Source: DATAVB01 sp036267955 (GTDB taxonomy: Bacteria; Actinomycetota; Actinomycetes; Mycobacteriales; QHCD01). Taken from it: DNA of 64,000 nucleotides. The stretch lies in NCBI GenBank assembly GCA_036267955.1, contig DATAVB010000092.1:1-64000 (forward strand), given 5' to 3'. The notes beneath the pieces are model-generated. The model had not been told where the DNA came from, searched no databases, and saw nothing but the letters and a program-made list of their open reading frames with translations. Shown here in pieces: positions 42,539-49,975 of this stretch; the first letter of the stretch is position 1; every line of letters begins with the position of its first letter. A program made the translations under genes and the position numbers.

Positions 42539-44734
42539 CGCGTAGGCGTTCGCCACCGTCTGCGTGAGCGAGCCGCCGAGGGTGTCGGTGGCCGTGACCC
42601 GCACGCCGACCCGGTGACCCACCTGAGATTCGGGATTGGACAGCACCGCACGGAATCGGCCACCACCCTCGGCAAAGGTCGGGGCCGGATGCCACGTCCT
42701 GCCGCCGTCGAAGCTGAGCTGCAGCGCCGCCGACCGGATGGCCGAGCTCGGTGCGCCCTGAATGTGGCCGACCGTGAAACTGGTGACCGACGGGCCGGCC
42801 GGCAGGTGCCCGGTCAGATCGGTGGCCAATGGAACGTTTGCCTGCAACATCGCGGGAATCGTGCACGCGCCCGATCCGGTGGCGCCGCAGTCCCAGCCGG
42901 CCGGCAGCTTTCCGCCGACGCCGGCCGCGGACGAGAACGAGACGTCCACAGTGGAGGTTGTCGAACCGGCGAATCCGTCCTGGGCCCGCTGGACCGTGTC
43001 GACCAACCGGTACGTCGCCGTTCGGGCCGGAGCGGTGAACGTGCCGCCGGTGACGTCGTTCTCGTCATCGATCAGCTTCCCGTTCCGGTAGATGCGGAAC
43101 CGGGCCGCGTGCCCCTTGGCCGGGATCGTGACCGACCCGGCGTGCCCTGGAGTGGAGTCCAGGGCCGGCGCCAGATCGACGCTCAAGGTGCCGGACGTCC
43201 GGCATACCGCACACGTCCAGAACCCGTTGCCCGGCGTATCGGCCATCACTCCGGGGGCAATCGCGCCGCGCAGCCAGTCCACCGTCCCGGTCGAACCCGC
43301 CGAATACGCCCGGCTTCCGTCGTCGACCTCACTGGCGAACGGGTTCTCCTCGGACGAGGTGGCCAGCAGGGATGCCTGCCAGACAACCTCCTTCGGGCCG
43401 ACCACATATTCGGTGCGGTGCAGCGGTGAAGGCTGCGGATTGAAACTGGAGAAGACCAGGAACTGGAACGGATAGATCGGCGTGCGGACGAAGTCTGAAT
43501 TCCAATTCGGACCGTCGGTGTAATAGCGCGCATCGAGCACCGACTCCTGCGCGCGGGTCACGACGTGATGCTGATCCGCGCCGATTTTCCCGGTCTCCTG
43601 GAACGTGGCGTCATAGCTGTACGGGATTCCGTGGGCCGGCGCACCGACCTGGGACCACCCCGTCAACCAGTGCAGTTGACCGACCCGCACCGCTGGGGTC
43701 GGCGTCACGTAGACGGTCGCTCCGGTGCCGTAGCCGAAGCTGGAGTCCAGCCCGCCCTGTTGCTTGTCGGCGCGGAACCACTCCGCGGTCTGCGCGACGA
43801 TGGCGGCCGGCCGGGGCGTGGCGATCGACAGCTTGGTGGCGTTGCGCGCCGACATGGTGAGCGTCTGCCGATCCCGGGTGACCTTGTAGTCGCCGACCGA
43901 CAGCAGATAGCTGATATCGGTGCCGGCATTGTCGTCGTAATTGTCGACCGAGGAGATGGCGCTGTAGTTGCCCAGCGGAACGCTGGCCCGCGCCTCGCCG
44001 TCGACAACCGGCAGGAATCCGGTGAAGCGCGTCGAATCGTCGGTGTTGATGACGTCGACCTCGCCGTCAGACAGCGGCTTTCCGTCCTGGTCGGTGACCT
44101 TGATGATCAGGGTCACCTGTGGATAGTTCGGTCGGACGACCGGTGTCGTTGGGCGGTCCAGGCCGATCCGGGTGAGACCGCCGAAAAGCTTTCCGGACGG
44201 ATGGGCCCCGGCCCGGGAATCGGCTTTCCACTGCGCCACCAGGGCCCGCCCGAAGGCGCGCGTTGAGGCCGGCGTGAGGTATCCCGTCGCGTCCCGCCCG
44301 CTGCCGCCGGTCACGGTCACGCCCGGCACCGAATGCGGCGCACCGGCGGCGAAACTCAGCCGCACCGGCGTACGACCGCTCTGCCCCGCCTTGGCGAGGT
44401 CGGCGACCTCGAAGACGCCGGGATCGATCGCGCCACCCAGATACCGCTTCGCCGCACCCGGAATTGCGTAGAGATGCTTTCCGGCGCGGGTCACCTGCAA
44501 TTGTCCGGTGATGCCCCGCCGGCTCGCGGACAGCGCCCGGACCGTCGAGCGCCCGCGCGCATCGGTGCCGACCCGGAGCACGTCGCCGGTGATCAACCGC
44601 ACCGTCGAGGCGGCGGTCCGCGCCGATCCCGCGGATATCGCAGATACCGCGGGCTGATGCGCCGAGGCCACCCCGCCGGCCGCAGCCACTAACGGCCCGA
44701 TCAATCCGAGCGCCGCCAGAACACGTCTGCGCAT
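42524..44734 (-). CDS. Large secreted protein resembling a subtilase without its catalytic domain
   Basis: A 736-residue exported protein with signal peptide (RRRVLAALGLIGPLVAAAGG) and an N-terminal part, STVRLITGDVLRVGTDARG, like the pro-region that opens many actinomycete S8 peptidases (VTLITGDRV type). A peptide-carrier/Ig-like middle follows (TLIIKVTDQDGKPLSDGEVDVI). The C-terminal beta-rich region is of the kind found after S8 domains (SAALQLSFDGGRTWHPAPT). No Asp/His/Ser catalytic motifs (GTSMA type) are present. CAVC near residue 515 may form a disulfide. It may be an enzyme-less relative, an inhibitor or a cell-wall binding factor; function unknown. A sedolisin gene follows downstream. 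Confidence 0.75.
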   Translation of the reverse strand: MRRRVLAALGLIGPLVAAAGGVASAHQPAVSAISAGSARTAASTVRLITGDVLRVGTDARGRSTVRALSASRRGITGQLQVTRAGKHLYAIPGAAKRYLGGAIDPGVFEVADLAKAGQSGRTPVRLSFAAGAPHSVPGVTVTGGSGRDATGYLTPASTRAFGRALVAQWKADSRAGAHPSGKLFGGLTRIGLDRPTTPVVRPNYPQVTLIIKVTDQDGKPLSDGEVDVINTDDSTRFTGFLPVVDGEARASVPLGNYSAISSVDNYDDNAGTDISYLLSVGDYKVTRDRQTLTMSARNATKLSIATPRPAAIVAQTAEWFRADKQQGGLDSSFGYGTGATVYVTPTPAVRVGQLHWLTGWSQVGAPAHGIPYSYDATFQETGKIGADQHHVVTRAQESVLDARYYTDGPNWNSDFVRTPIYPFQFLVFSSFNPQPSPLHRTEYVVGPKEVVWQASLLATSSEENPFASEVDDGSRAYSAGSTGTVDWLRGAIAPGVMADTPGNGFWTCAVCRTSGTLSVDLAPALDSTPGHAGSVTIPAKGHAARFRIYRNGKLIDDENDVTGGTFTAPARTATYRLVDTVQRAQDGFAGSTTSTVDVSFSSAAGVGGKLPAGWDCGATGSGACTIPAMLQANVPLATDLTGHLPAGPSVTSFTVGHIQGAPSSAIRSAALQLSFDGGRTWHPAPTFAEGGGRFRAVLSNPESQVGHRVGVRVTATDTLGGSLTQTVANAYAVVSR

Positions 44735-44950
44735 GAATCCCCCATTGAGCCTGCTCGACCGGATCTGCCCACTGCATTGGCTTGCTCGATCGGACGGCCG
44801 GCGTTACCTGGCGCCCCGAACGTGCCGGCGAACCTACCGCGTATGCACCCCACGCGCCAGCGTTTGCCGGCATCTGGCCGGTAGCGGTTTCCATCCAATG
44901 CGCGCTCGATCGGCTGGGCGAAGCGGCAGATTCCGACCGCGCGCTCCGCG

Positions 44951-44956
44951 TAGACT
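44951..44956 (+). promoter_or_regulatory. -10 box TAGACT for leaderless deoC
   Basis: TAGACT ends 7 nt before GTG 44964, with no ribosome-binding site between. The region 44735-44950 upstream holds the divergent promoter of the secreted-protein gene and shows nothing else clear. Confidence 0.6.
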
Positions 44957-44963
44957 CCCGGAC

Positions 44964-45917
44964 GTGACAACCCTGGCGCCACCGCGGGCGTTCGCGGATG
45001 CGGTGCATGACGCGACGTCGCTGCGCCGGTTCCTGCACGGCCTGCCCGGTGTCGACCAGGTCGGCGCCGAGGGCCGGGCCGCCGGACTGTTCACCCGCAG
45101 TATCAAGAAAGCCGCCAAGGTATGGGCCCTGGAGGCCGCGATCGGGATGGTCGACCTCACCACCCTCGAGGGCGCCGACACCCCGGGCAAGGTGCGCAGC
45201 CTCTGCGCCAAGGCCCGGCAGCCCGATCCGGCTGACCCGACCTGCCCGCCGGTCGCCGCGATCTGCGTCTATCCCGACCTGGTCGGCGTTGCCGCCGCCG
45301 GACTTGCCGGCAGTGGGGTCGTGGTGGCCAGCGTGGCCACCGCCTTCCCGTCCGGCCGCGCGTCGCTGCGGACCAAACTCGCAGATGTCGCCGACGCGGT
45401 CGAGGCCGGCGCGGACGAGATCGACATGGTCATCGACCGGGGCGCCTTCCTGGCCGGCAACTACCGCCAGGTCTACGACGAGATCGTGGCGGTGAAGGCG
45501 GCCTGCGGTAACGCGCACCTGAAGGTCATTCTGGAGACCGGCGAGCTGTCCACATTGGACAATGTACGGCGCGCATCCTGGCTGGCGCTGCTGGCCGGCG
45601 GCGATTTCATCAAAACCTCGACCGGCAAGGTGTCGCCCGCGGCAACCCCGCCCGTCGCGTTGGTGATGCTCGAGGCGGTACGGGATTTCGCCGCCACCAC
45701 GGGTTTGCGCCGCGGCGTCAAGCTGGCGGGTGGGATCCGCACCGCCAAGGACGCGATCCGCTATCTGGTGCTGGTCAAGGAGACCGCGGGCGAGGAATGG
45801 CTGTCGCCAACCCTGTTCCGGATCGGCGCCTCGAGCCTGGTCAACGACCTGCTCATGCAGCGCACCAAGGAGCAGACCGGCGTCTATTCCGGCAACGACT
45901 ACTTCACGGTGGATTGA
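44964..45917 (+). CDS. deoC: Deoxyribose-phosphate aldolase
   Basis: A 317-residue class I aldolase that splits 2-deoxyribose-5-phosphate into acetaldehyde and glyceraldehyde-3-phosphate. Key parts are IGMVDLTTLEGADT, AICVYPDLV, DEIDMVIDRGAFLAGNY, LKVILETGEL, the Schiff-base lysine in FIKTSTGKVSPAATPP and the second catalytic lysine in GVKLAGGIRTAKDA. It is the longer DeoC type usual in actinomycetes. The two downstream aldehyde dehydrogenase genes may oxidise the released acetaldehyde. A nucleoside salvage operon order (punA, mutase, deoC) is partly kept. Confidence 0.95.
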   Translation: MTTLAPPRAFADAVHDATSLRRFLHGLPGVDQVGAEGRAAGLFTRSIKKAAKVWALEAAIGMVDLTTLEGADTPGKVRSLCAKARQPDPADPTCPPVAAICVYPDLVGVAAAGLAGSGVVVASVATAFPSGRASLRTKLADVADAVEAGADEIDMVIDRGAFLAGNYRQVYDEIVAVKAACGNAHLKVILETGELSTLDNVRRASWLALLAGGDFIKTSTGKVSPAATPPVALVMLEAVRDFAATTGLRRGVKLAGGIRTAKDAIRYLVLVKETAGEEWLSPTLFRIGASSLVNDLLMQRTKEQTGVYSGNDYFTVD

Positions 45918-45921
45918 GGAA

Positions 45922-47364
45922 ATGGCAACTGTGCCAAGCTGGGAATACGCGCCGGCACCGGAATCACGGGCCCCCGCCCGGCTGCGCGAGTCCTACCAGA
46001 TGTTCGTCGACGGCGAGTTCGTCGACGGCTCCGGGACGGCGTTCAAGTCGATCAACCCGGCCGACGAATCGGTCCTCGCCGAGGTTGCCGAAGCAAACGA
46101 GTCCGATGTGGACACCGCCGTCCGGGCGGCCCGGCGGGCCTTCGACGGTGGCTGGGGGCGGATGCCCGGGCGGGAGCGGAGCAAATACCTCTACCGCATC
46201 GCCCGGCTGATCCAGGAACGATCCCGCGAGCTGGCCGTTCTGGAGAGCCTGGACAACGGGAAGCCGATCAAGGAGAGCCGCGACGTCGACATCCCGCTCG
46301 CGGCGGCACATTTCTTCTATTACGCGGGCTGGGCGGACAAACTCGAATATGCCGGCCTGGGCCCGGATCCGCGGCCGATCGGTGTCGCCGGCCAGGTGAT
46401 CCCGTGGAATTTCCCGCTGCTGATGGCGGCCTGGAAACTCGCCCCCGCGCTGGCCGCCGGGAACACCTGCGTACTGAAACCGGCCGAGACGACCCCGCTC
46501 ACCGCTCTCGTGCTGGCCGAGATCTGCCAGCAGGCCGACCTGCCGGCCGGAGTGGTCAACGTGCTGCCCGGAGCCGGCGCCACCGGTGCCGCGGTGGTGG
46601 CCCACCCGGGAGTCGACAAGGTCGCGTTCACCGGCTCGACCGATGTGGGCAAGGAGATCCTGCGCCAGATCGCCGGCACGCCGAAGAAGGTGACCCTGGA
46701 GCTCGGCGGCAAGGCGGCCAACATCGTCTTCGACGACGCCCCGATGGATCAGGCCGTCGAGGGCATCGTCAACGGGATCTTCTTCAACCAGGGCCACGTC
46801 TGCTGCGCCGGATCGCGGTTGCTGGTGCAGGAGTCGATCGCTGAGGAGCTGCTGGAATCGCTGCGCCGGCGGCTCGGCACCCTGCGCCTGGGTGACCCGC
46901 TGGACAAGAACACCGACATCGGCGCCATCAACTCCGCCGCCCAGCTGGAGAAGATCCGGTCCCTGTCGCAGTTCGGCGAGGCCGAGGGCGCCGAGCGGTG
47001 GTCGCCGCCGTGCGAGCTTCCAGAGCGTGGTTTCTGGTTCCCGCCGACGCTCTTCACCGGCGTTTCCCAGGCGCACCGGATCGCCCGCGAGGAGATCTTC
47101 GGCCCGGTGCTTTCCGTGCTCACCTTCCGCACCCCGGACGAGGCGCTGGCCAAGGCGAACAACACGCCGTACGGACTGTCGGCGGGCATCTGGACCGAAA
47201 AGGGTTCGCGCATTCTCTGGATGGCCAACCGGCTGCGGGCGGGCGTCATCTGGGCCAACACGTTCAACCGGTTCGACCCGGCCTCCCCGTTCGGCGGATA
47301 CCAGGAATCGGGATTCGGTCGCGAGGGCGGCCGGCACGGCCTGGAGGCCTACGTTGCCAGCTAA
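45922..47364 (+). CDS. NAD-dependent aldehyde dehydrogenase
   Basis: A 480-residue complete ALDH. Catalytic residues: Asn in PWNFPLLMAAWKLAPALAAG, Glu in VTLELGGKAANIVFDD, and Cys in FFNQGHVCCAGSRLLV. The NAD-binding GSTDVGKEI and the C-terminal FGGYQESGFGREGG are present. It follows deoC by 4 nt, so acetaldehyde from deoxyribose breakdown is the likely substrate. Its last codons carry the GGAGG ribosome-binding site and TTG start of the next gene. Confidence 0.95.
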   Translation: MATVPSWEYAPAPESRAPARLRESYQMFVDGEFVDGSGTAFKSINPADESVLAEVAEANESDVDTAVRAARRAFDGGWGRMPGRERSKYLYRIARLIQERSRELAVLESLDNGKPIKESRDVDIPLAAAHFFYYAGWADKLEYAGLGPDPRPIGVAGQVIPWNFPLLMAAWKLAPALAAGNTCVLKPAETTPLTALVLAEICQQADLPAGVVNVLPGAGATGAAVVAHPGVDKVAFTGSTDVGKEILRQIAGTPKKVTLELGGKAANIVFDDAPMDQAVEGIVNGIFFNQGHVCCAGSRLLVQESIAEELLESLRRRLGTLRLGDPLDKNTDIGAINSAAQLEKIRSLSQFGEAEGAERWSPPCELPERGFWFPPTLFTGVSQAHRIAREEIFGPVLSVLTFRTPDEALAKANNTPYGLSAGIWTEKGSRILWMANRLRAGVIWANTFNRFDPASPFGGYQESGFGREGGRHGLEAYVAS

Positions 47365-48253
47365 ACAGCCAGCTAAACAGCCAGCGGACGGCCGGCTCGC
47401 CGTACGCAAGACGTACAAGCTCTTTATCGGCGGCAAGTTCCCGCGCTCGGAGTCCGGTCGGTCCTATGCGGTCACCACGCCGCGCGGCGCCTTCCTGGCC
47501 AATGCGGCCCAGGGTTCACGCAAGGATGTAAGGGACGCGGTTGTCGCCGCCCGCAAGGCCTTTGCCGGCTGGTCCGGCGCCACGGCGTACAACCGGGGCC
47601 AGGTGCTCTACCGGGTCGCCGAAATGCTGGAGGGACGGCGCGCCCAGTTCGTCGAGGAGGTCTCAGCCGCGGAGGGTGTCACGGCCCGAACGGCGGAGTC
47701 CACTGTGGATTCCGCCATCGACCGGTGGGTCTGGTACGCCGGGTGGACCGACAAGATCGCGCAGATTTCCGGCTCGAGCAATCCGGTGGCGGGGCCGTAT
47801 TTCAATTTCTCGCTGCCCGAACCGACCGGTGTCGTGGCCATTCTGGCGCCGCAGAAATCGGCCCTGCTGGGTCTGGTGAGTGTGCTCGCGCCGGCGATCG
47901 CCGGCGGCAACACGGTGGTGGCGGTCGCCTCGCAGGACCGCCCCCTGCCGGCCGGCACGCTCGCCGAGGTGCTCGCCACCTCCGACCTGCCCGGCGGCGT
48001 CGTCAATCTGCTCTCCGGCCATACCGCCGAGCTGTCGCCATGGCTCGCCGGCCACATGGATGTCAACGCGATCGACCTGACCGGCGTCCGCACCGCCGAT
48101 CGGGCCGAATTGCGGCGCCTCGCCGCCGACAATGTGAAGCGGGTATTCGGTGGACCCGATGGCGCCGAGCCGGACTGGACCGCTGGCCCCGGGACGGCGC
48201 GGCTCACCGCCTATCTGGAAACAAAGACCGTGTGGCACCCGGTCGGGATCTGA
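47354..48253 (+). CDS. Half-length aldehyde dehydrogenase homologue, probably non-catalytic
   Basis: A 299-residue protein matching only the N-terminal, NAD-binding half of ALDH (YKLFIGGKFPRSESGRSYAV, RGQVLYRVAEMLEGRRAQF, PTGVVAILAPQKSALLGL). The asparagine of the PWN motif is replaced (LAPQKSALLG), and the catalytic-cysteine domain is missing: after the region that would follow the glutamate, the chain ends with ETKTVWHPVGI. Start: TTG 47354, 6 nt after GGAGG inside the preceding gene, overlapping its stop by 11 nt. I recall a similar short partner after the ALDH gene in other actinomycetes, so it may be a conserved subunit rather than a decayed gene. Confidence 0.82.
   Translation: MPAKQPAKQPADGRLAVRKTYKLFIGGKFPRSESGRSYAVTTPRGAFLANAAQGSRKDVRDAVVAARKAFAGWSGATAYNRGQVLYRVAEMLEGRRAQFVEEVSAAEGVTARTAESTVDSAIDRWVWYAGWTDKIAQISGSSNPVAGPYFNFSLPEPTGVVAILAPQKSALLGLVSVLAPAIAGGNTVVAVASQDRPLPAGTLAEVLATSDLPGGVVNLLSGHTAELSPWLAGHMDVNAIDLTGVRTADRAELRRLAADNVKRVFGGPDGAEPDWTAGPGTARLTAYLETKTVWHPVGI
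47359..47382 (+). repeat. 12-bp tandem repeat at the ALDH gene junction
   Basis: AGCTAAACAGCC occurs at 47359-47370 and 47371-47382, with a partial third copy. In the first ALDH frame each copy supplies a TAA stop; in the second frame they encode AKQP repeats near the N-terminus. Confidence 0.85.
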
Positions 48254-48310
48254 TCTGCTGCTTCCGACCGCTAGGCTGCGGGCTCCCGCCCCGTACGAGA
48301 GGTGTTCGTG

Positions 48311-49318
48311 ATGACTGGCCCCAACGAGGCGACCATCGTCCCGATCGAAATCACGCTGGACGGCAAACGGGGTGTCACGCTGTGGGCGCCGCCCTGGGAA
48401 GAGGACGGCGACGAATGGCAGGCATTTCTCGGCTCCGGTGAAAAGCTGGAGCTGTTCGCCGACTCCGCCGGCCTGGCCGCCTATATCGCCCGCAGCGGGG
48501 ACAACGACCTGGTCGACCATCCGGCCTGGGACATGGTGCAGACCCTCCCGCCGGATCAGCTCCGGCCGGAGGACGACTACCACTTCGACCTCGACGCCGT
48601 ACTCGACCTGATCGACGGCAGCCCGACCGACGACGCCATCAGCGAGCTGGCCGACACCATCGACATGGTGCAGCGCATCGCCGAATGCGTTGACGACGGT
48701 CCGTTGATGCGGATGCTCGAGGGCCCGATCTTCGCCACGCTGATCGACGATGACGAGCCGTCCTACGACGACGAGGACTGGGAAGAGGCGCAGACCACGA
48801 TCGCCCGCGCGTGGCCGCTGGTGACCGCTCGGCTGCAGGCCTGCCTGCACTGGAATTCCGCCGGCGAGGTGGACGGGGCAACCAGCACCAGCCCGGCCAA
48901 TTTCTGGGACGAGATCGGCATACTCCCGCTGTCGGTGACGGTGCCGGCTGGGACCGGATACACACTGCGCTGCTATCTCGACGATTCCGCCATATTTCTC
49001 GGCTCCGACCTCACCGTCGACATTTTCCGCAGCCCGCGCGGGCTCATCGAGTACTGCCGCACCGACGACGCGCACGACCTGGCCGAGCTCGACACCTGGA
49101 CCGCGGTCCGCAATGCTGCCGTTCTGGACGTCAGCCCGGCCTCCGGCGAGCGGTACAACCTGACCTCGGACACCTCCTCCGCCCGGGAAATCGCCACCGA
49201 TCTGGCCGACTACTGCCAGCTGGCCGGGGTGCAGGAGATTCTGGACGGCACGGACAAGGTCGGCGGGTGGGATTCGGTGGTCACCGAGCTCAGCAGCTGT
49301 CTGCGCTGGCACGATTGA
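48311..49318 (+). CDS. Acidic protein of unknown function
   Basis: I do not recognise this 335-residue protein with confidence. It is very acidic, rich in Asp and Glu throughout (for example TLIDDDEPSYDDEDWEEAQT). It has the opening IVPIEITLDGKRGVTLWAPPWEEDGDEWQAFL, no signal peptide and no membrane helix. The central LSVTVPAGTGYTLRCYL and the C-terminal helical half may form a compact soluble fold. Relatives in actinomycetes are listed as hypothetical or, misleadingly, primosomal proteins. ATG 48311 has GAGAGG 8 nt upstream, and TAGGCT at 48272-48277 is a good -10 box. It precedes the lipoprotein gene by 3 nt, so they share an operon. Confidence 0.75.
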   Translation: MTGPNEATIVPIEITLDGKRGVTLWAPPWEEDGDEWQAFLGSGEKLELFADSAGLAAYIARSGDNDLVDHPAWDMVQTLPPDQLRPEDDYHFDLDAVLDLIDGSPTDDAISELADTIDMVQRIAECVDDGPLMRMLEGPIFATLIDDDEPSYDDEDWEEAQTTIARAWPLVTARLQACLHWNSAGEVDGATSTSPANFWDEIGILPLSVTVPAGTGYTLRCYLDDSAIFLGSDLTVDIFRSPRGLIEYCRTDDAHDLAELDTWTAVRNAAVLDVSPASGERYNLTSDTSSAREIATDLADYCQLAGVQEILDGTDKVGGWDSVVTELSSCLRWHD

Positions 49319-49321
49319 GTT

Positions 49322-49969
49322 ATGCGGGATCGGCCCGGAGTACGGAATAACCGCTGCGGTGTGATCGCGGCCGCGCTGCTGGTTGTTCTGGCGGCCTGTG
49401 GATCGCCGCAGCAGTTGGCCGGCACCGTCGGCCCGATCACCGGCACCACTGTCAGCACCTCCGCGACGCCCACCAGCAGCCCGGCACCGACCATTCAGTA
49501 CGAGCCGTTTCTCTACGACCAGGCCAAGGGCAACACCACGGGCGTCGACGTCCTGCTGGAGGTGCCCACGGGCTGGCCGAAGGCACCGACGGGCACGCGG
49601 TACGACTTCACCAGCGGCGGCACCCTGCTGCGGCTGGATTTCAGCACGCCGCACGGATCCGCCCTGCAGAACTGGCAGGAAGAGGCAGCAGATTTCGCCA
49701 GCTCCCACACCGGCTACAAACTGGTGAACGACATTCACAGCATCAACTGCCCGAACGGGGCCACCGGCACCGGGCAGACCACCGACTGCGCCGACTGGGA
49801 ATTCACCTTCACCGATACGGCGAACGGCACCACCAAACACGCCATCGACCGCGCAATAGTCGTCGGCAACGTCGGTTTCGCCGTATATATGTCCGCCTCA
49901 GCCCCGCAATTCGCACAGGCGTACAAGATCTTTCAGCACGTCTCCAACTCGATCAAAATCGGCGGCTGA
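49322..49969 (+). CDS. Lipoprotein with the same sensor-like domain as the kinase ectodomains
   Basis: A 215-residue lipoprotein: signal peptide with lipobox LVVLAAC (Cys at residue 26), a Thr/Ser/Pro linker, then a domain of about 155 residues beginning VLLEVPTGWPKAPTGTRYDF. The stretch DCADWEFTFTDTANGTTKH and the following FAVYMSASAPQFAQAYKIF align by eye with AADWEFTYAKDGGTRH and YGIYISAPEPLYQATLPVF of the 34-kb kinase. It is therefore a free, membrane-anchored form of that extracellular domain. It is convergent with the second kinase, ending 6 nt from it. Ligand unknown. Confidence 0.82.
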   Translation: MRDRPGVRNNRCGVIAAALLVVLAACGSPQQLAGTVGPITGTTVSTSATPTSSPAPTIQYEPFLYDQAKGNTTGVDVLLEVPTGWPKAPTGTRYDFTSGGTLLRLDFSTPHGSALQNWQEEAADFASSHTGYKLVNDIHSINCPNGATGTGQTTDCADWEFTFTDTANGTTKHAIDRAIVVGNVGFAVYMSASAPQFAQAYKIFQHVSNSIKIGG

Positions 49970-49975
49970 ACGACC

